Source: Bacillus sp. BGMRC 2118 (GTDB taxonomy: Bacteria > Bacillota > Bacilli > Bacillales > SA4). Taken from it: a DNA stretch of 64,000 bases. The DNA is taken from positions 372,001-436,000 of the forward strand of contig VTTJ01000001.1 of NCBI GenBank assembly GCA_008364785.1. Reading direction: 5' to 3'. This document shows, in pieces, positions 50,433-59,153 of this stretch (its first letter is position 1; each line of letters opens with the position of its first letter). Both the position numbers and the translations under genes were made by a program. Below the pieces are notes generated by a model. The model saw nothing but the letters and a program-made list of their open reading frames with translations, was not told the DNA's origin and did not search any database.

Positions 50433-52115
50433 TTAAAATAATCCTATTATTTTCCCCTCTTCAGTTACATCCATTTTTAAAGCTGCGGGCTCCTTTGGTA
50501 ATCCAGGCATCGTCATGACAGCCCCAGTTATTGCAACAATAAAACCTGCTCCAACAGAAGCCTTTAATTCTCTAATTGTGACAGTAAAGTCTTTTGGTCT
50601 ACCTAGCTTCGAGGGGTCATCAGATAGAGAATACTGTGTTTTCGCCATACAAATTGGGAGATGACCCCAACCTAATTGTTCAAATTGAACTAATTGCTTA
50701 CGTGCATTCGAACTAAACTCTGCACCTTCTGCACCGTAAACCTTTCTAACGATGGTGTTAATTTTGACTTCGAGTGATTCATTTCTATTGTATAATGTTT
50801 GAAAATTATTTGATTCAGTAGAGATCGCTGATAATACGTTTTCAGCTAAATCTATTCCACCTTCTCCACCTTTTTCCCAAACTTCAGTTAACGATACACG
50901 TACGTTCTTCTCTTTACACCAGTTCAATAACCAGTTGACTTCAGCATCACTATCCGTGATGAATCGATTAATCGCTACTACATAAGGCAGACCGAACGAT
51001 TGAATTGTTTCGATATGTTTCTCCAAGTTTTCAATCCCATTTGTTAAGGCATCCACATTTTCGTTTTTTAATTCATTTTTTGGTTGCCCACCATGCATTT
51101 TCAAAGCGCGGATTGTAGCAACTATAACCACAGCACTCGGATTGATACCTGCTGATTGACATTTTATATGTAAAAATTTCTCTGCCCCTAAATCTGCTCC
51201 GAAGCCAGCCTCAGTTACGACATAATCGCCTAGTTTCGCAGCCATTTTCGTAGCGATTACACTATTACAGCCGTGTGCTATATTCGCAAATGGACCTCCA
51301 TGAATTAAAGCTGGAGTGTTTTCTAGTGTTTGAACAAGGTTTGGCTTAATGGCATCTTTTAGGAGCATTGTTAACGCTCCCTCGAAGCCTAATTCCTTCA
51401 CAGTGACAGGTGCTTTATCGGTGTTATAGGCAACTACAATCCTTCCTAATCTTCCTTTCAAGTCCATGATGTTCGTTGCTAAGCAAAGTACTGCCATAAT
51501 TTCTGATGCTACAGTTATATCAAACCCATCTTCACGCGGTACTCCTTGCATCGGACCTCCTAACCCTACGATTACTTGACGAAGAGCACGGTCATTCAAA
51601 TCCACAACACGCTTCCAAACAATTCTTCGTTGATCAATATTCAATTGGTTTCCTTGCTGAATATGATTATCGATAAATGCTGCTAGTGCATTATTTGCCG
51701 TTGTAATCGCATGTATGTCACCAGTAAAGTGTAGGTTAATGTCCTCCATTGGAACAACCTGTGAGTACCCCCCACCCGTTGCTCCACCTTTTATTCCCAT
51801 CGTTGGTCCAAGTGAAGGTTCTCTCATTGCAATGATTGATTTTTTACCGAGTTTGTGTAAAGCTTGTCCAAGTCCGACCGTGACTGTAGATTTCCCTTCC
51901 CCAGCTGGAGTAGGGTTAATAGAAGTGACAAGGATGACATGTGCATCCTTCTTTTCTCCCAGTCTGTTCATAATATCTAAGCTTAATTTGCCTTTATAGT
52001 GACCATAAGGTTCTAATTCTTGCTCCATGATGCCTAGTTCTTCAGAGATATGATAGATAGGTTTTAGAGTTGCCTGCTGAGCAATTTCAATATCTGTTGG
52101 TACATGTTTGGTCAT
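50433..52115 (-). CDS. fhs: Formate-tetrahydrofolate ligase
   Basis: A 560-residue ATP-dependent enzyme that charges tetrahydrofolate with formate, feeding one-carbon metabolism. The ATP loop [18 protein letters not shown] is near residue 65, with [20 protein letters not shown] following near 97. ATG 52115 is preceded by GAGGG. It lies after the methyltransferase gene on the same strand. It links to the folate genes thyB and dfrA elsewhere in the window by pathway, not by operon. Confidence 0.96.
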   Translation of the reverse strand: MTKHVPTDIEIAQQATLKPIYHISEELGIMEQELEPYGHYKGKLSLDIMNRLGEKKDAHVILVTSINPTPAGEGKSTVTVGLGQALHKLGKKSIIAMREPSLGPTMGIKGGATGGGYSQVVPMEDINLHFTGDIHAITTANNALAAFIDNHIQQGNQLNIDQRRIVWKRVVDLNDRALRQVIVGLGGPMQGVPREDGFDITVASEIMAVLCLATNIMDLKGRLGRIVVAYNTDKAPVTVKELGFEGALTMLLKDAIKPNLVQTLENTPALIHGGPFANIAHGCNSVIATKMAAKLGDYVVTEAGFGADLGAEKFLHIKCQSAGINPSAVVIVATIRALKMHGGQPKNELKNENVDALTNGIENLEKHIETIQSFGLPYVVAINRFITDSDAEVNWLLNWCKEKNVRVSLTEVWEKGGEGGIDLAENVLSAISTESNNFQTLYNRNESLEVKINTIVRKVYGAEGAEFSSNARKQLVQFEQLGWGHLPICMAKTQYSLSDDPSKLGRPKDFTVTIRELKASVGAGFIVAITGAVMTMPGLPKEPAALKMDVTEEGKIIGLF

Positions 52116-52155
52116 AAATTTTCCCTCACTTATCATTTATTCAACTATGTATATT

Positions 52156-52830
52156 TTATATCTTTTGAAACATAAATACCCACATAAAGGTTAAGGATTG
52201 TTTTAATTCCTCTGAAAGGTTTGTAAGTATATCTTCAGTAATACCCCGTTTATATACGCCTTGACCATCTAATAGTGTAAACCCATTTTCTAGTGCAAGC
52301 CTTTTAAACTCCCATGGCATCATTGTATTACAAATTGCCGGTTTCCCATATAATCTTTGATAACTATTTTCTCTAGGCTTTGCTGTTGGACCTAAGATTG
52401 CCACGCACATGTACCCTTTCTTAACGATTACTCTCCTCATCTCTTGAAGGACATCTAACGGATTTTCCGTCCATTCGATTGAATTAATAGCGATAAGAGC
52501 ATGGAATTCGTTATCTGGAAAAGGTATTTTCGCCAAGTCACCTCTGACAAACGATAGAGGTTCATCTTGCACTTTTTTTGAAGCATTATCGATCATTTGA
52601 CTAGATATATCGATTCCAGTTACATCATAGCCTTTTTTGCTCAGTTTATAGGAACCGTAACCATCCCCACATCCTGCATCAAGAACTTTAGACTGCTTGG
52701 GAACATAGTTTTCAAAAAAGGGGATAATGCTACTCCGACTACCTTCATCCCATAACTCTCTGCTTTTATTATTCCAAAATGTTGCCTTCTCGTCCCATAG
52801 TTTTTCTGCTTCCTCATGCCAATGAAACAT
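52156..52830 (-). CDS. Class I SAM-dependent methyltransferase
   Basis: A 224-residue protein with the SAM-binding motif I VLDAGCGDGYGSYKL near residue 50 and motif II/III AKIPFPDNEFHALIAINSIEW near 100. The fold is of the UbiE/small-molecule methyltransferase type. The substrate is unknown. ATG 52830 follows GGAGG and lies one base after the stop codon of the GNAT gene, so the two are coupled. Confidence 0.85.
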   Translation of the reverse strand: MFHWHEEAEKLWDEKATFWNNKSRELWDEGSRSSIIPFFENYVPKQSKVLDAGCGDGYGSYKLSKKGYDVTGIDISSQMIDNASKKVQDEPLSFVRGDLAKIPFPDNEFHALIAINSIEWTENPLDVLQEMRRVIVKKGYMCVAILGPTAKPRENSYQRLYGKPAICNTMMPWEFKRLALENGFTLLDGQGVYKRGITEDILTNLSEELKQSLTFMWVFMFQKI

Positions 52831-52831
52831 A

Positions 52832-53365
52832 TTAATCCTCCATTAAATAAGAATAGTAATATTCATCAATCCATTGTCCATCCACACTTAAAGAATGCCT
52901 CTTCATTCCTTCTCGCTGGAAGCCCATCTTTTCATATAAAGCAATTCCTCTTTCATTATGTACCATCACCGTCAGCTCAAGGCGATGTAACTCATGTTCT
53001 TTTGCCCATTGGATACCATGCTTTAATAGGGCAGTACCTATACCTCTTCCCGTATACTCCTGTAGAATGCCGATAACAATATAAGCGGAATGTTTGTTTC
53101 TATTATTTTTGTTACTGAACAATGCAAGGAATCCAACAATATTGTCTTGTATTTCTGCAAGCAGTATGGTGGACCTCTTGTCTGAGGTCACTCGTTCTAT
53201 CATGTGTTTTTGTTCTAGTGCTGTCGTTTTTCTCTCATTTGGTTCGTACAACATAAAAGCTGTTTCCTGATCTAACATTTTACAAAGATTCAGGAAGGAT
53301 TCTGCATCTTCGAGCTTTATTGGTCTAATATTCAAGGTAACCACCACATCTTTTTTCTTCATCAT
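52832..53365 (-). CDS. GNAT family N-acetyltransferase
   Basis: A 177-residue acetyltransferase of the RimJ/RimL-like kind. The cofactor motif is YTGRGIGTALLKHGIQWA near residue 115, with LTVMVHNERGIALYEKMGF after it. The start is uncertain: ATG 53365 has no clear site, while TTG 53329 (MNIRPIKLEDAESF) has a weak GGTGG upstream. It heads a short operon with the methyltransferase. Substrate unknown. Confidence 0.85.
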   Translation of the reverse strand: MMKKKDVVVTLNIRPIKLEDAESFLNLCKMLDQETAFMLYEPNERKTTALEQKHMIERVTSDKRSTILLAEIQDNIVGFLALFSNKNNRNKHSAYIVIGILQEYTGRGIGTALLKHGIQWAKEHELHRLELTVMVHNERGIALYEKMGFQREGMKRHSLSVDGQWIDEYYYSYLMED

Positions 53366-53437
53366 ACCATAAGAATAAAGGGCTGCTTACATATATTTAG
53401 GGGATGCAGTGAAGGATAATGGAAAGGAGGGATGATA

Positions 53438-53662
53438 ATGAGCGAAACAGTAGTAGCAGTCAAACGAAACGGAGACGGCGATATTACAATGTTCAAAACA
53501 TCATCTGGCCGAGAGTTAACATATGCTGAAGCTCTAACTGACATATCAAATCATAAAATTGATGGGGTAAACACATTTAAAGGAAGAGATGGAGAAATGT
53601 ATATTCGCAGTAATGCAGACGGAGATCCATCTAATAACTTAGATCAATTACCAACATTTTAG
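53438..53662 (+). CDS. DUF3892 family protein
   Basis: A 74-residue hydrophilic protein (MSETVVAVKRNGDGDITMFK, then SGRELTYAEAL) of the small DUF3892 family found in spore formers. ATG 53438 is seven bases after AGGAGG; the ATG six bases earlier is too close. It is followed after 12 bases by a second small gene with its own AGGAGG, so the two form an operon. Function unknown. Confidence 0.75.
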   Translation: MSETVVAVKRNGDGDITMFKTSSGRELTYAEALTDISNHKIDGVNTFKGRDGEMYIRSNADGDPSNNLDQLPTF

Positions 53663-53674
53663 GAGGATTATGTG

Positions 53675-53833
53675 ATGACGAAGAAATCAAACAAAGGTAG
53701 CCAAAATCAAAATGCTCCCGAGCGTGGACATCAATTAGAGGAATTTTCTAAGGAGATTATTCCTGGAGATAACAGCAAAGGAAATAAACGTAATGTAAAA
53801 AACAAAACAGATAAGACAAATCCACAAGACTAG
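53675..53833 (+). CDS. Small hydrophilic protein, second gene of the DUF3892 operon
   Basis: A 52-residue protein rich in Lys, Asn, Gln and Asp (MTKKSNKGSQNQNAPERGHQ at the start). ATG 53675 follows AGGAGG with eight bases spacing. The composition resembles minor small acid-soluble spore proteins, but I cannot name one. There is no membrane segment. Confidence 0.6.
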   Translation: MTKKSNKGSQNQNAPERGHQLEEFSKEIIPGDNSKGNKRNVKNKTDKTNPQD

Positions 53834-53849
53834 TGTTGAATTTTCAGTA

Positions 53850-53890
53850 GAAAAAACTATAAGGAGCTGTGCATCTTGTATGCACAGCTC
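53850..53890. terminator. Terminator between the small genes and ykoQ
   Basis: GAGCTGTGCAT and ATGCACAGCTC pair around CTTGT. A T-tract (CCTTATAGTTTTTTC) follows on the minus strand; on the plus strand the stem ends the DUF3892 operon without a good T run. Confidence 0.75.
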
Positions 53891-53899
53891 TAAACTTTA

Positions 53900-54757
53900 C
53901 TATGAGGATAATTGAATCTCATCTTTGTTCTGTAGAGTTAGTTTATGGAATGTAATCTCAGGTCTGCTGCCGACTCGAATATTTATTCCAGTTTGTCCTA
54001 ACCCTTCACTAATATAAAATGGTTTATGATGAAAATAGTGTAGTCCTTTGACCATATTGAGTTTTACTAGTTTGCCCATTTTCACCAGATGGTAGGGCTT
54101 AGGGTAACAGATTTGCCCACCATGAAAATGACCAGATAACAAATAATCAAAATGATAATTTTCCATATGCATCACGATATTAGGGTCATGAGTAAGCACA
54201 AGTTTATATCCTTCTCCTACACCATCGTATGATTCCTCAAGATCACTTCTTCCTGTACTAAAGTCATCAATACCTATTATCGTAATGGGACCCTGTTTTG
54301 TTTGAATCCTTACATTTTCATTTCGAAGTGTTTGACAACCATGGTCTTCTAGCATCTTTGTTAAACGGTCAAATGGTTCTTTACTGAGGACATAATCATG
54401 ATTTCCAAATATCGCATATGTGCCATACTTTGGGTGCATTTGTTCTAGTACTTCTAGATAAGGTTTTAATTTTGTTATTGTTCTTTTTCGATCGAGAAAG
54501 TCTCCAGTAAGGGCAATAAGGTCTATGTCTTCATCCTTTACTTTTTCATATAATTCTTCAGGAGATATTGAGATATGTTCAAGATGCAGATCTGATAGGT
54601 GAAGTACGGAAAGAGGTTTTGAAGGTACAGACTGCCTATGATTTGTAGTTAATTCAATATGTTGAACGGAAATATCCGAAGTATTCTTGTTTCCTATCCT
54701 ATAAGCATAGATTGCTAGAATAGTAAGTATTAGGGAGCTACAAAGTAAATATACCAC
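53900..54757 (-). CDS. Membrane-anchored metallophosphoesterase, YkoQ/YpbG-like
   Basis: A 285-residue protein with an N-terminal membrane anchor (about 1-20) and a calcineurin-like phosphoesterase domain. Metal motifs: LHLSDLHLE, LTGDFLDRK, IFGNHDYV, LTHDPN and LSGHFHGGQ. With the neighbouring ykoP- and ykoN-like genes the set recalls the ykoNPQ region of B. subtilis, so a role in envelope lipids is possible. GTG 54757 is nine bases after GAGGAGG. Confidence 0.88.
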   Translation of the reverse strand: MVYLLCSSLILTILAIYAYRIGNKNTSDISVQHIELTTNHRQSVPSKPLSVLHLSDLHLEHISISPEELYEKVKDEDIDLIALTGDFLDRKRTITKLKPYLEVLEQMHPKYGTYAIFGNHDYVLSKEPFDRLTKMLEDHGCQTLRNENVRIQTKQGPITIIGIDDFSTGRSDLEESYDGVGEGYKLVLTHDPNIVMHMENYHFDYLLSGHFHGGQICYPKPYHLVKMGKLVKLNMVKGLHYFHHKPFYISEGLGQTGINIRVGSRPEITFHKLTLQNKDEIQLSS

Positions 54758-54828
54758 TACTATCACCCTCCTCGTTTACTGTCTTAAGTATAGTAAACAA
54801 GAGATGTATTGAATAGTGGTACTTGTTG

Positions 54829-55395
54829 TTAGTTGACTTTATAACGACTAGTAAGTATTTCAGTCGACATAAATAAATATTTTGGGTGTTGTTTTTTTAT
54901 ACTTGTGAAGTCTTTTGTAGATAGGACTGTAATGACTAAAAATGGGATGTATTTAAACGTACGGTAGAAGGGGTTATGAATATCATAAGTTTCAAACCCT
55001 AATCGCCTGCAACCTTTATGAAGAGTTGTGATTCCAACAATACCTTTAATTTCACTTCGTCTAGGGTGCTGTTCAATATAACCGGCTAAGCCTGGTAAGG
55101 AATCTAATACCCTCCTAAAAACAAATCTTCCTCTCTTCACATCGCATGTTACTTTATTTAATTCCTGTAACAATTTTGCATTATGTAAATGAATTTTAAT
55201 TAGCACGTCATCTTTTTTAATTGTTGTTCCATCTGACAGCATCGCTTCTCTACCTTTATAACGAGTTACTCTAACTCTGAATATGTTAGGTTGATGGTCT
55301 TGAATATACGATAATCGGGTAAAGGAATAATAAATAGGATCAAGTAAACTCCACAAACTCAGTAACCAACTCCTTAGTACATTCCCCACATTCAT
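54829..55395 (-). CDS. YkoP-like protein
   Basis: A 188-residue protein with an N-terminal hydrophobic stretch (LRSWLLSLWSLLDPIYYSF). It contains IKIHLHNAKLLQEL and GIVGITTLHKGCRRLGFETYDI, which fit the YkoP family. It lies between the metallophosphoesterase and the divergent glycosyltransferase gene. GTG 55389 is better spaced from AAGGGG than ATG 55395. Function unknown, probably with its neighbours in glycolipid metabolism. Confidence 0.7.
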   Translation of the reverse strand: MNVGNVLRSWLLSLWSLLDPIYYSFTRLSYIQDHQPNIFRVRVTRYKGREAMLSDGTTIKKDDVLIKIHLHNAKLLQELNKVTCDVKRGRFVFRRVLDSLPGLAGYIEQHPRRSEIKGIVGITTLHKGCRRLGFETYDIHNPFYRTFKYIPFLVITVLSTKDFTSIKKQHPKYLFMSTEILTSRYKVN

Positions 55396-55539
55396 ATCCC
55401 CTTTTTCTCACAAAGTCACAATTATATTCTTCACCATTTTCATTTACTATTATTTTGGAAATTATAGGATGCAAACTATACATGAAAGACTCTCTCTCTC
55501 CTCATACTAAAATGAATAAAAACAAATGAGGAGAAGACT

Positions 55540-56673
55540 ATGTCAAAGGTATTATTCTTACCATTCCTACAAATCCCTTCCGGCCACCATCAGGTTGTGA
55601 CTACTATGGAAAATCAACTACAAAGAAATATTGATTTTGTCAAATGGGATAAAATTGATATCTTAAGCTATTCCTATAAATATTTAGAACCTTTAATATC
55701 AGCCATCTATTTAAGATGGATCAAATACCTTCCAAATGTATATCATTGGTTGTATAAAAAATCCGTTTATGAATCCTTATCTGATGATAAAGATTTCAAA
55801 TTATATGAGTTTTTATTTTTACACGCTATGAAAAAGTTACTACACGAACAAAATCCTACTCATATTGTTTGTTCACATGCACTGCCATCTTATTTATTAT
55901 CTAAATTAAAAATACAAGGTACATGCAAGGCAAAGATAATCAATGTATACACAGATTACTTTATCCATCATATTTGGGGAACATCAGTGGTAGATGCTCA
56001 TTTTATTTCATTACCATCTATGAAGGAGTACTTAATCACGAAGGGAGTAAAACAAGAAACCATATATTTAACCGGAATTCCAGTTCACGAGGATTTTCAC
56101 ACTACACCTATGTCTGTGAAGACTAAATCAGAATTACGTGTGCTTTTGACAGGAGGCAGCTTGGGAGTAGGAAAACTAGATCGTATACTAAGAGATGTTC
56201 ATCATGATGGAAAGATTCAGTATCATGTGTTATGTGGCAGCAACGAGACGCTCTATAGACGTCTAACTCAGCAACATCATCCAAGAATCTTCCCCTACCC
56301 GTATATTTCATGTAAGAAGCAATTAAATAGGTTGTATGATTCAATGGATGCAGTGTTAACAAAGCCTGGTGGGGTTACTGTAAGTGAATGCTTAGTGAAG
56401 AGAAAGCCGATATTTATCTATGCTCATTTACCTGGACAGGAGAAGATTAATGTTGAAGCTCTCAGCAAGCAGAATTTAGTAACGTTCCTGCCTTTTAATA
56501 ATGATGTTTTATCATTCGAGCATCAATTAGTAACCACTTTATACTCAGAAGAATTTAAGAATAAAAATAAGGTATCTCTAGAAAATTACCACAATAGCTT
56601 AACAAAGATGACTCCAATTGATTTTATTATTCAAGATATTGTCTCTTACAATCCTTCTGACAGCTTTACATAA
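55540..56673 (+). CDS. Glycosyltransferase of the MGDG-synthase/UgtP family, YkoN-like
   Basis: A 377-residue GT-B-fold enzyme (GT28-like). The N-terminal acceptor domain has PSGHHQVV near residue 13, and the UDP-sugar motif is MDAVLTKPGGVTVSE near 268. It probably adds a sugar to diacylglycerol or a related lipid. It is divergent from ykoP- and ykoQ-like genes. MITE I is inserted directly after its stop codon; the target duplication TTACATAA includes that TAA. Confidence 0.85.
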   Translation: MSKVLFLPFLQIPSGHHQVVTTMENQLQRNIDFVKWDKIDILSYSYKYLEPLISAIYLRWIKYLPNVYHWLYKKSVYESLSDDKDFKLYEFLFLHAMKKLLHEQNPTHIVCSHALPSYLLSKLKIQGTCKAKIINVYTDYFIHHIWGTSVVDAHFISLPSMKEYLITKGVKQETIYLTGIPVHEDFHTTPMSVKTKSELRVLLTGGSLGVGKLDRILRDVHHDGKIQYHVLCGSNETLYRRLTQQHHPRIFPYPYISCKKQLNRLYDSMDAVLTKPGGVTVSECLVKRKPIFIYAHLPGQEKINVEALSKQNLVTFLPFNNDVLSFEHQLVTTLYSEEFKNKNKVSLENYHNSLTKMTPIDFIIQDIVSYNPSDSFT

Positions 56674-56860
56674 GGCTGTTTTTGTATAGATTGTTTCTTT
56701 GCGTACAAAACCTAGAGCCCGATTTTCACTTTAGTATCCTAGTTACTACTATACATAAAGAGAGTGGCTTTTTTTCTAATCCAACCTCAATTTGCTTCTA
56801 AATACTGATTGTTAGCCCAGAATAATTGTACGAAAAGCAACAAAGTTTTAGTAAAGAGCC
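56674..56860 (+). mobile_element. MITE copy I, 187 bp
   Basis: A full-length copy from GGCTG to GAGCC with perfect 8-bp direct repeats TTACATAA at 56666-56673 and 56861-56868. Point changes (for example TTGTTTCTTTGCGTAC) show it has drifted in the interior although the duplication is intact. Confidence 0.92.
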
Positions 56861-56907
56861 TTACATAAATTTTGAGCATTCTATCTTACGTTATTCTCAT
56901 CAAATAA

Positions 56908-57165
56908 TTATTCTCTAATCACATTGTTGAGGGGAACTATATTTTGAATTTGAACATCAATAATCTCTCCATCTTGTATGTAAGCTATGATATATCCTAC
57001 CGAATCTACAATCGTTGCAATACATTGATTTCTATAGAGGAGTAATTTGCTGTTTAATTGTAAGATTGATTTGATTGCTTCCATTTCAATATGAGAGTCT
57101 TTGCTGTGATGAGGATGAGTACATCGGATTACAATTTCTTGACCATCAATATGTGTACGATACAT
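56908..57165 (-). CDS. Hypothetical 85-residue protein
   Basis: A small protein starting MYRTHIDGQEIVIRCTHPHH. It has no signal or membrane segment and an alternating hydrophobic pattern that suggests a beta-rich fold. ATG 57165 follows AGGAG with nine bases spacing. It lies between MITE I and the divergent DUF2564 gene. I do not recognise the family. Confidence 0.6.
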   Translation of the reverse strand: MYRTHIDGQEIVIRCTHPHHSKDSHIEMEAIKSILQLNSKLLLYRNQCIATIVDSVGYIIAYIQDGEIIDVQIQNIVPLNNVIRE

Positions 57166-57307
57166 CCGGACACACTCCTAACAATAATTTTATTCAATAT
57201 ATGTGCCAAATTAAAATAGTATTCCGTCAATGATGATGATCGCAATATGTATACTTCTGCGTATTTCGGTGATTCTATAGTTGATAATGTGAAAAGGAGA
57301 ATGTCTA

Positions 57308-57556
57308 ATGTCAGAGCCATTTAATGATTTAAAACAAGTTGAAATGAGTGTGATTGCTGCGCAAAAGATGGTAGGATCTGCAACCATGAGCATGGACCCA
57401 GAGCTTATACAAGATGCCGCAAGCGCAATTCAAGATGCGAGAACACAATTAAATACAGCTAAAAATCATCCAACAGGTGTAGATGATGAATTTTTAACTC
57501 GACAAGAATCACTTATTCAACAATGCGAACATCAACTAAATGAGGCACAACAATAA
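57308..57556 (+). CDS. ypzA: DUF2564 family protein, YpzA-like
   Basis: An 82-residue alpha-helical soluble protein (FNDLKQVEMSVIAAQKMVG, then QDAASAIQDARTQL) of the DUF2564 family. It lies before ypeQ and ypeP, as ypzA does in B. subtilis. ATG 57308 follows AAAAGGAGA. A strong terminator overlaps the stop codon. Function unknown; sporulation-linked in relatives. Confidence 0.82.
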   Translation: MSEPFNDLKQVEMSVIAAQKMVGSATMSMDPELIQDAASAIQDARTQLNTAKNHPTGVDDEFLTRQESLIQQCEHQLNEAQQ

Positions 57557-57584
57557 AAAGGAGTCTAAGGACTCCTTTTTATTT
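57556..57584 (+). terminator. Terminator after ypzA
   Basis: AAAAGGAGTC and GGACTCCTTTT pair around TAAG, followed by TTTATTT. Confidence 0.88.
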
Positions 57585-57736
57585 AGGCTGTTTATCAAAC
57601 AAGTTGACTATCTGTTATATATGAAATGAGAGTTCAGAGCATCTTATCGTAATAGGAATGAATTATCAGCTATTGAGAAAATAGAGATAGGCTAATTATG
57701 AAAGATAGCACTTTTTTTGCGAAAACGAGGTTTTTC

Positions 57737-57913
57737 TTATGATAGTATCTTTCCATATTCCTTTAACCGTTCACCTACAGTACATTCTTTTATACAAAAC
57801 CTTTGGGCATATCTTTTTCCAAATTCCTTTTTAAAGTGCGTGTTTACGAAGCATTGTTCACAATAATGATCTAAAAGTTCACTAACTTCATGGATTACTC
57901 GACGTTGCCTCAA
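57737..57913 (-). CDS. ypeQ: YpeQ-like zinc-finger protein
   Basis: A 58-residue protein with four cysteines in two pairs (HYCEQC near residue 18 and RFCIKECTVGE near 40), fitting the small zinc-finger family of YpeQ. TTG 57913 follows AGGGGAAA. It lies 11 bases downstream of ypeP on the same strand, as in B. subtilis. Probably binds one zinc; role unknown. Confidence 0.78.
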   Translation of the reverse strand: MRQRRVIHEVSELLDHYCEQCFVNTHFKKEFGKRYAQRFCIKECTVGERLKEYGKILS

Positions 57914-57924
57914 TGTAATTTCCC

Positions 57925-58602
57925 CTATTCTGAGAGATTTAAGTGGCTCGAAACCATCGTTCCTTGTAAGGCTTGAGTAGCCAGTTGATCCGCCTCTTTA
58001 TTCTCTTTTCTAGTTATTGGCGTATATGTCGGTCTAATTCCCAGTTGCTGCACTTTTTCTTCAATTCGATCTAACCAAATAGTAAACTCGTCCTCAAAAC
58101 ACGGCCATTCTCCAGATAATTGATTTAATACTACCTGAGAATCTCCTTTAAATTGGACAGGTATATTTTGTACTCCCAGCTCTTCTAATCTTAATACGGC
58201 TTGCCAAATAGCAGCATACTCAGCCTCATTGTTAGAGTCAAGCTGGTCCAGAAAGATATTCTCTCTAATTCTAAAGTTCTGATTATTTCTCGTATAATAA
58301 ATAACGACCCCCACTCCGGCTTGCTTCGTTTCTATATCATATCCACCATCAAAAAACACTACAATGTCATGTGGTTCTTCGACAATTTGTTCTAGTAGCT
58401 TTTCAAATTCTTTTTTCGTCCACTTTGTATGTTGCTCATCATAAAATACAACATCCTTTGTTCTTCCTGTTTTCAGAAAGTCATTAGCTACTAACAATGC
58501 CTGTTTTGCCGGCATAAACTCCGATGTTAATGTTGTAACTAAGTTCTTAGGCGTTTTATATGTCCATTCAATCCAAACTTTCACTTTTTCTTCAGCCTCC
58601 AA
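57925..58602 (-). CDS. ypeP: RNase H-like (reverse-transcriptase-like) protein, YpeP-like
   Basis: A 225-residue protein with a caulimovirus-type N-terminal region (about 1-60) and an RNase H fold (about 80-215). The four acidic residues are in FFDGGYD, SNNEAEY, FKGDSQVV and KEADQLA, so it may be catalytic. The frame is open from TTG 58602, but GTG 58584 is 11 bases after GGAGG and may be the start. It is divergent from ypdQ, which also encodes an RNase H-like protein, and co-directional with ypeQ. Confidence 0.85.
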   Translation of the reverse strand: MEAEEKVKVWIEWTYKTPKNLVTTLTSEFMPAKQALLVANDFLKTGRTKDVVFYDEQHTKWTKKEFEKLLEQIVEEPHDIVVFFDGGYDIETKQAGVGVVIYYTRNNQNFRIRENIFLDQLDSNNEAEYAAIWQAVLRLEELGVQNIPVQFKGDSQVVLNQLSGEWPCFEDEFTIWLDRIEEKVQQLGIRPTYTPITRKENKEADQLATQALQGTMVSSHLNLSE

Positions 58603-58746
58603 TAGTTCAATACCTTCATTTTTCCTTAGTTTTTATCACTTATACATCATTAACATATTAGACAGAATTGAATAAACATTCCACTTTTAGTTATATTGAA
58701 ACAATGATATAGTATGTTTCATAGAAAGTTTGAAGGAGGATGGCTC

Positions 58747-59142
58747 TTGATCGAAGTGTATATCGATGGTGCTAGTAGTGGCAATCCTGGTCCATCCGGG
58801 GCAGGCATCTTTATAAAAGGCAACGGAATAGTTGAACAATATTCAATTCCTCTTGGCACAATGTCTAATCATGAAGCTGAGTATTATTCACTGATAAAAG
58901 CATTAGAGATATGTGTAGAAAAGAAACTGAGTATTGTTTCATTTCGTACGGACTCACAATTAGTGGACCAGGCAATGGAAAAAGAATATGTAAAAAACAA
59001 ACAATACCTTCCACTCTTAGAAAAGGCACTAGAGTTGTCCAAACAATTTGACTTATTTTTTATTAAATGGATCCCAAGCTCACAAAATCCAGTTGCTGAC
59101 AGGCTGGCTAGGGAAGCAATCCGCAAAAACGGATATAGTTGA
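58747..59142 (+). CDS. ypdQ: Ribonuclease HI-like protein, YpdQ-like
   Basis: A 131-residue RNase HI-type protein without the basic protrusion. The catalytic acidic residues are visible in EVYIDGASSGNPG, SNHEAEYYSL, FRTDSQLV and NPVADRLA. TTG 58747 is seven bases after AGGAGG, giving MIEVYIDG. It probably cuts RNA in RNA-DNA hybrids. It lies 11 bases before the DMT exporter gene and shares its strand, so an operon is likely. Confidence 0.88.
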   Translation: MIEVYIDGASSGNPGPSGAGIFIKGNGIVEQYSIPLGTMSNHEAEYYSLIKALEICVEKKLSIVSFRTDSQLVDQAMEKEYVKNKQYLPLLEKALELSKQFDLFFIKWIPSSQNPVADRLAREAIRKNGYS

Positions 59143-59153
59143 AAGGAACAACG

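Noticed and set aside
57585..57736. Possible further MITE copy starting GGCTGTTTATC
   Set aside because: Only the first nine bases agree; no right end or target duplication was found.
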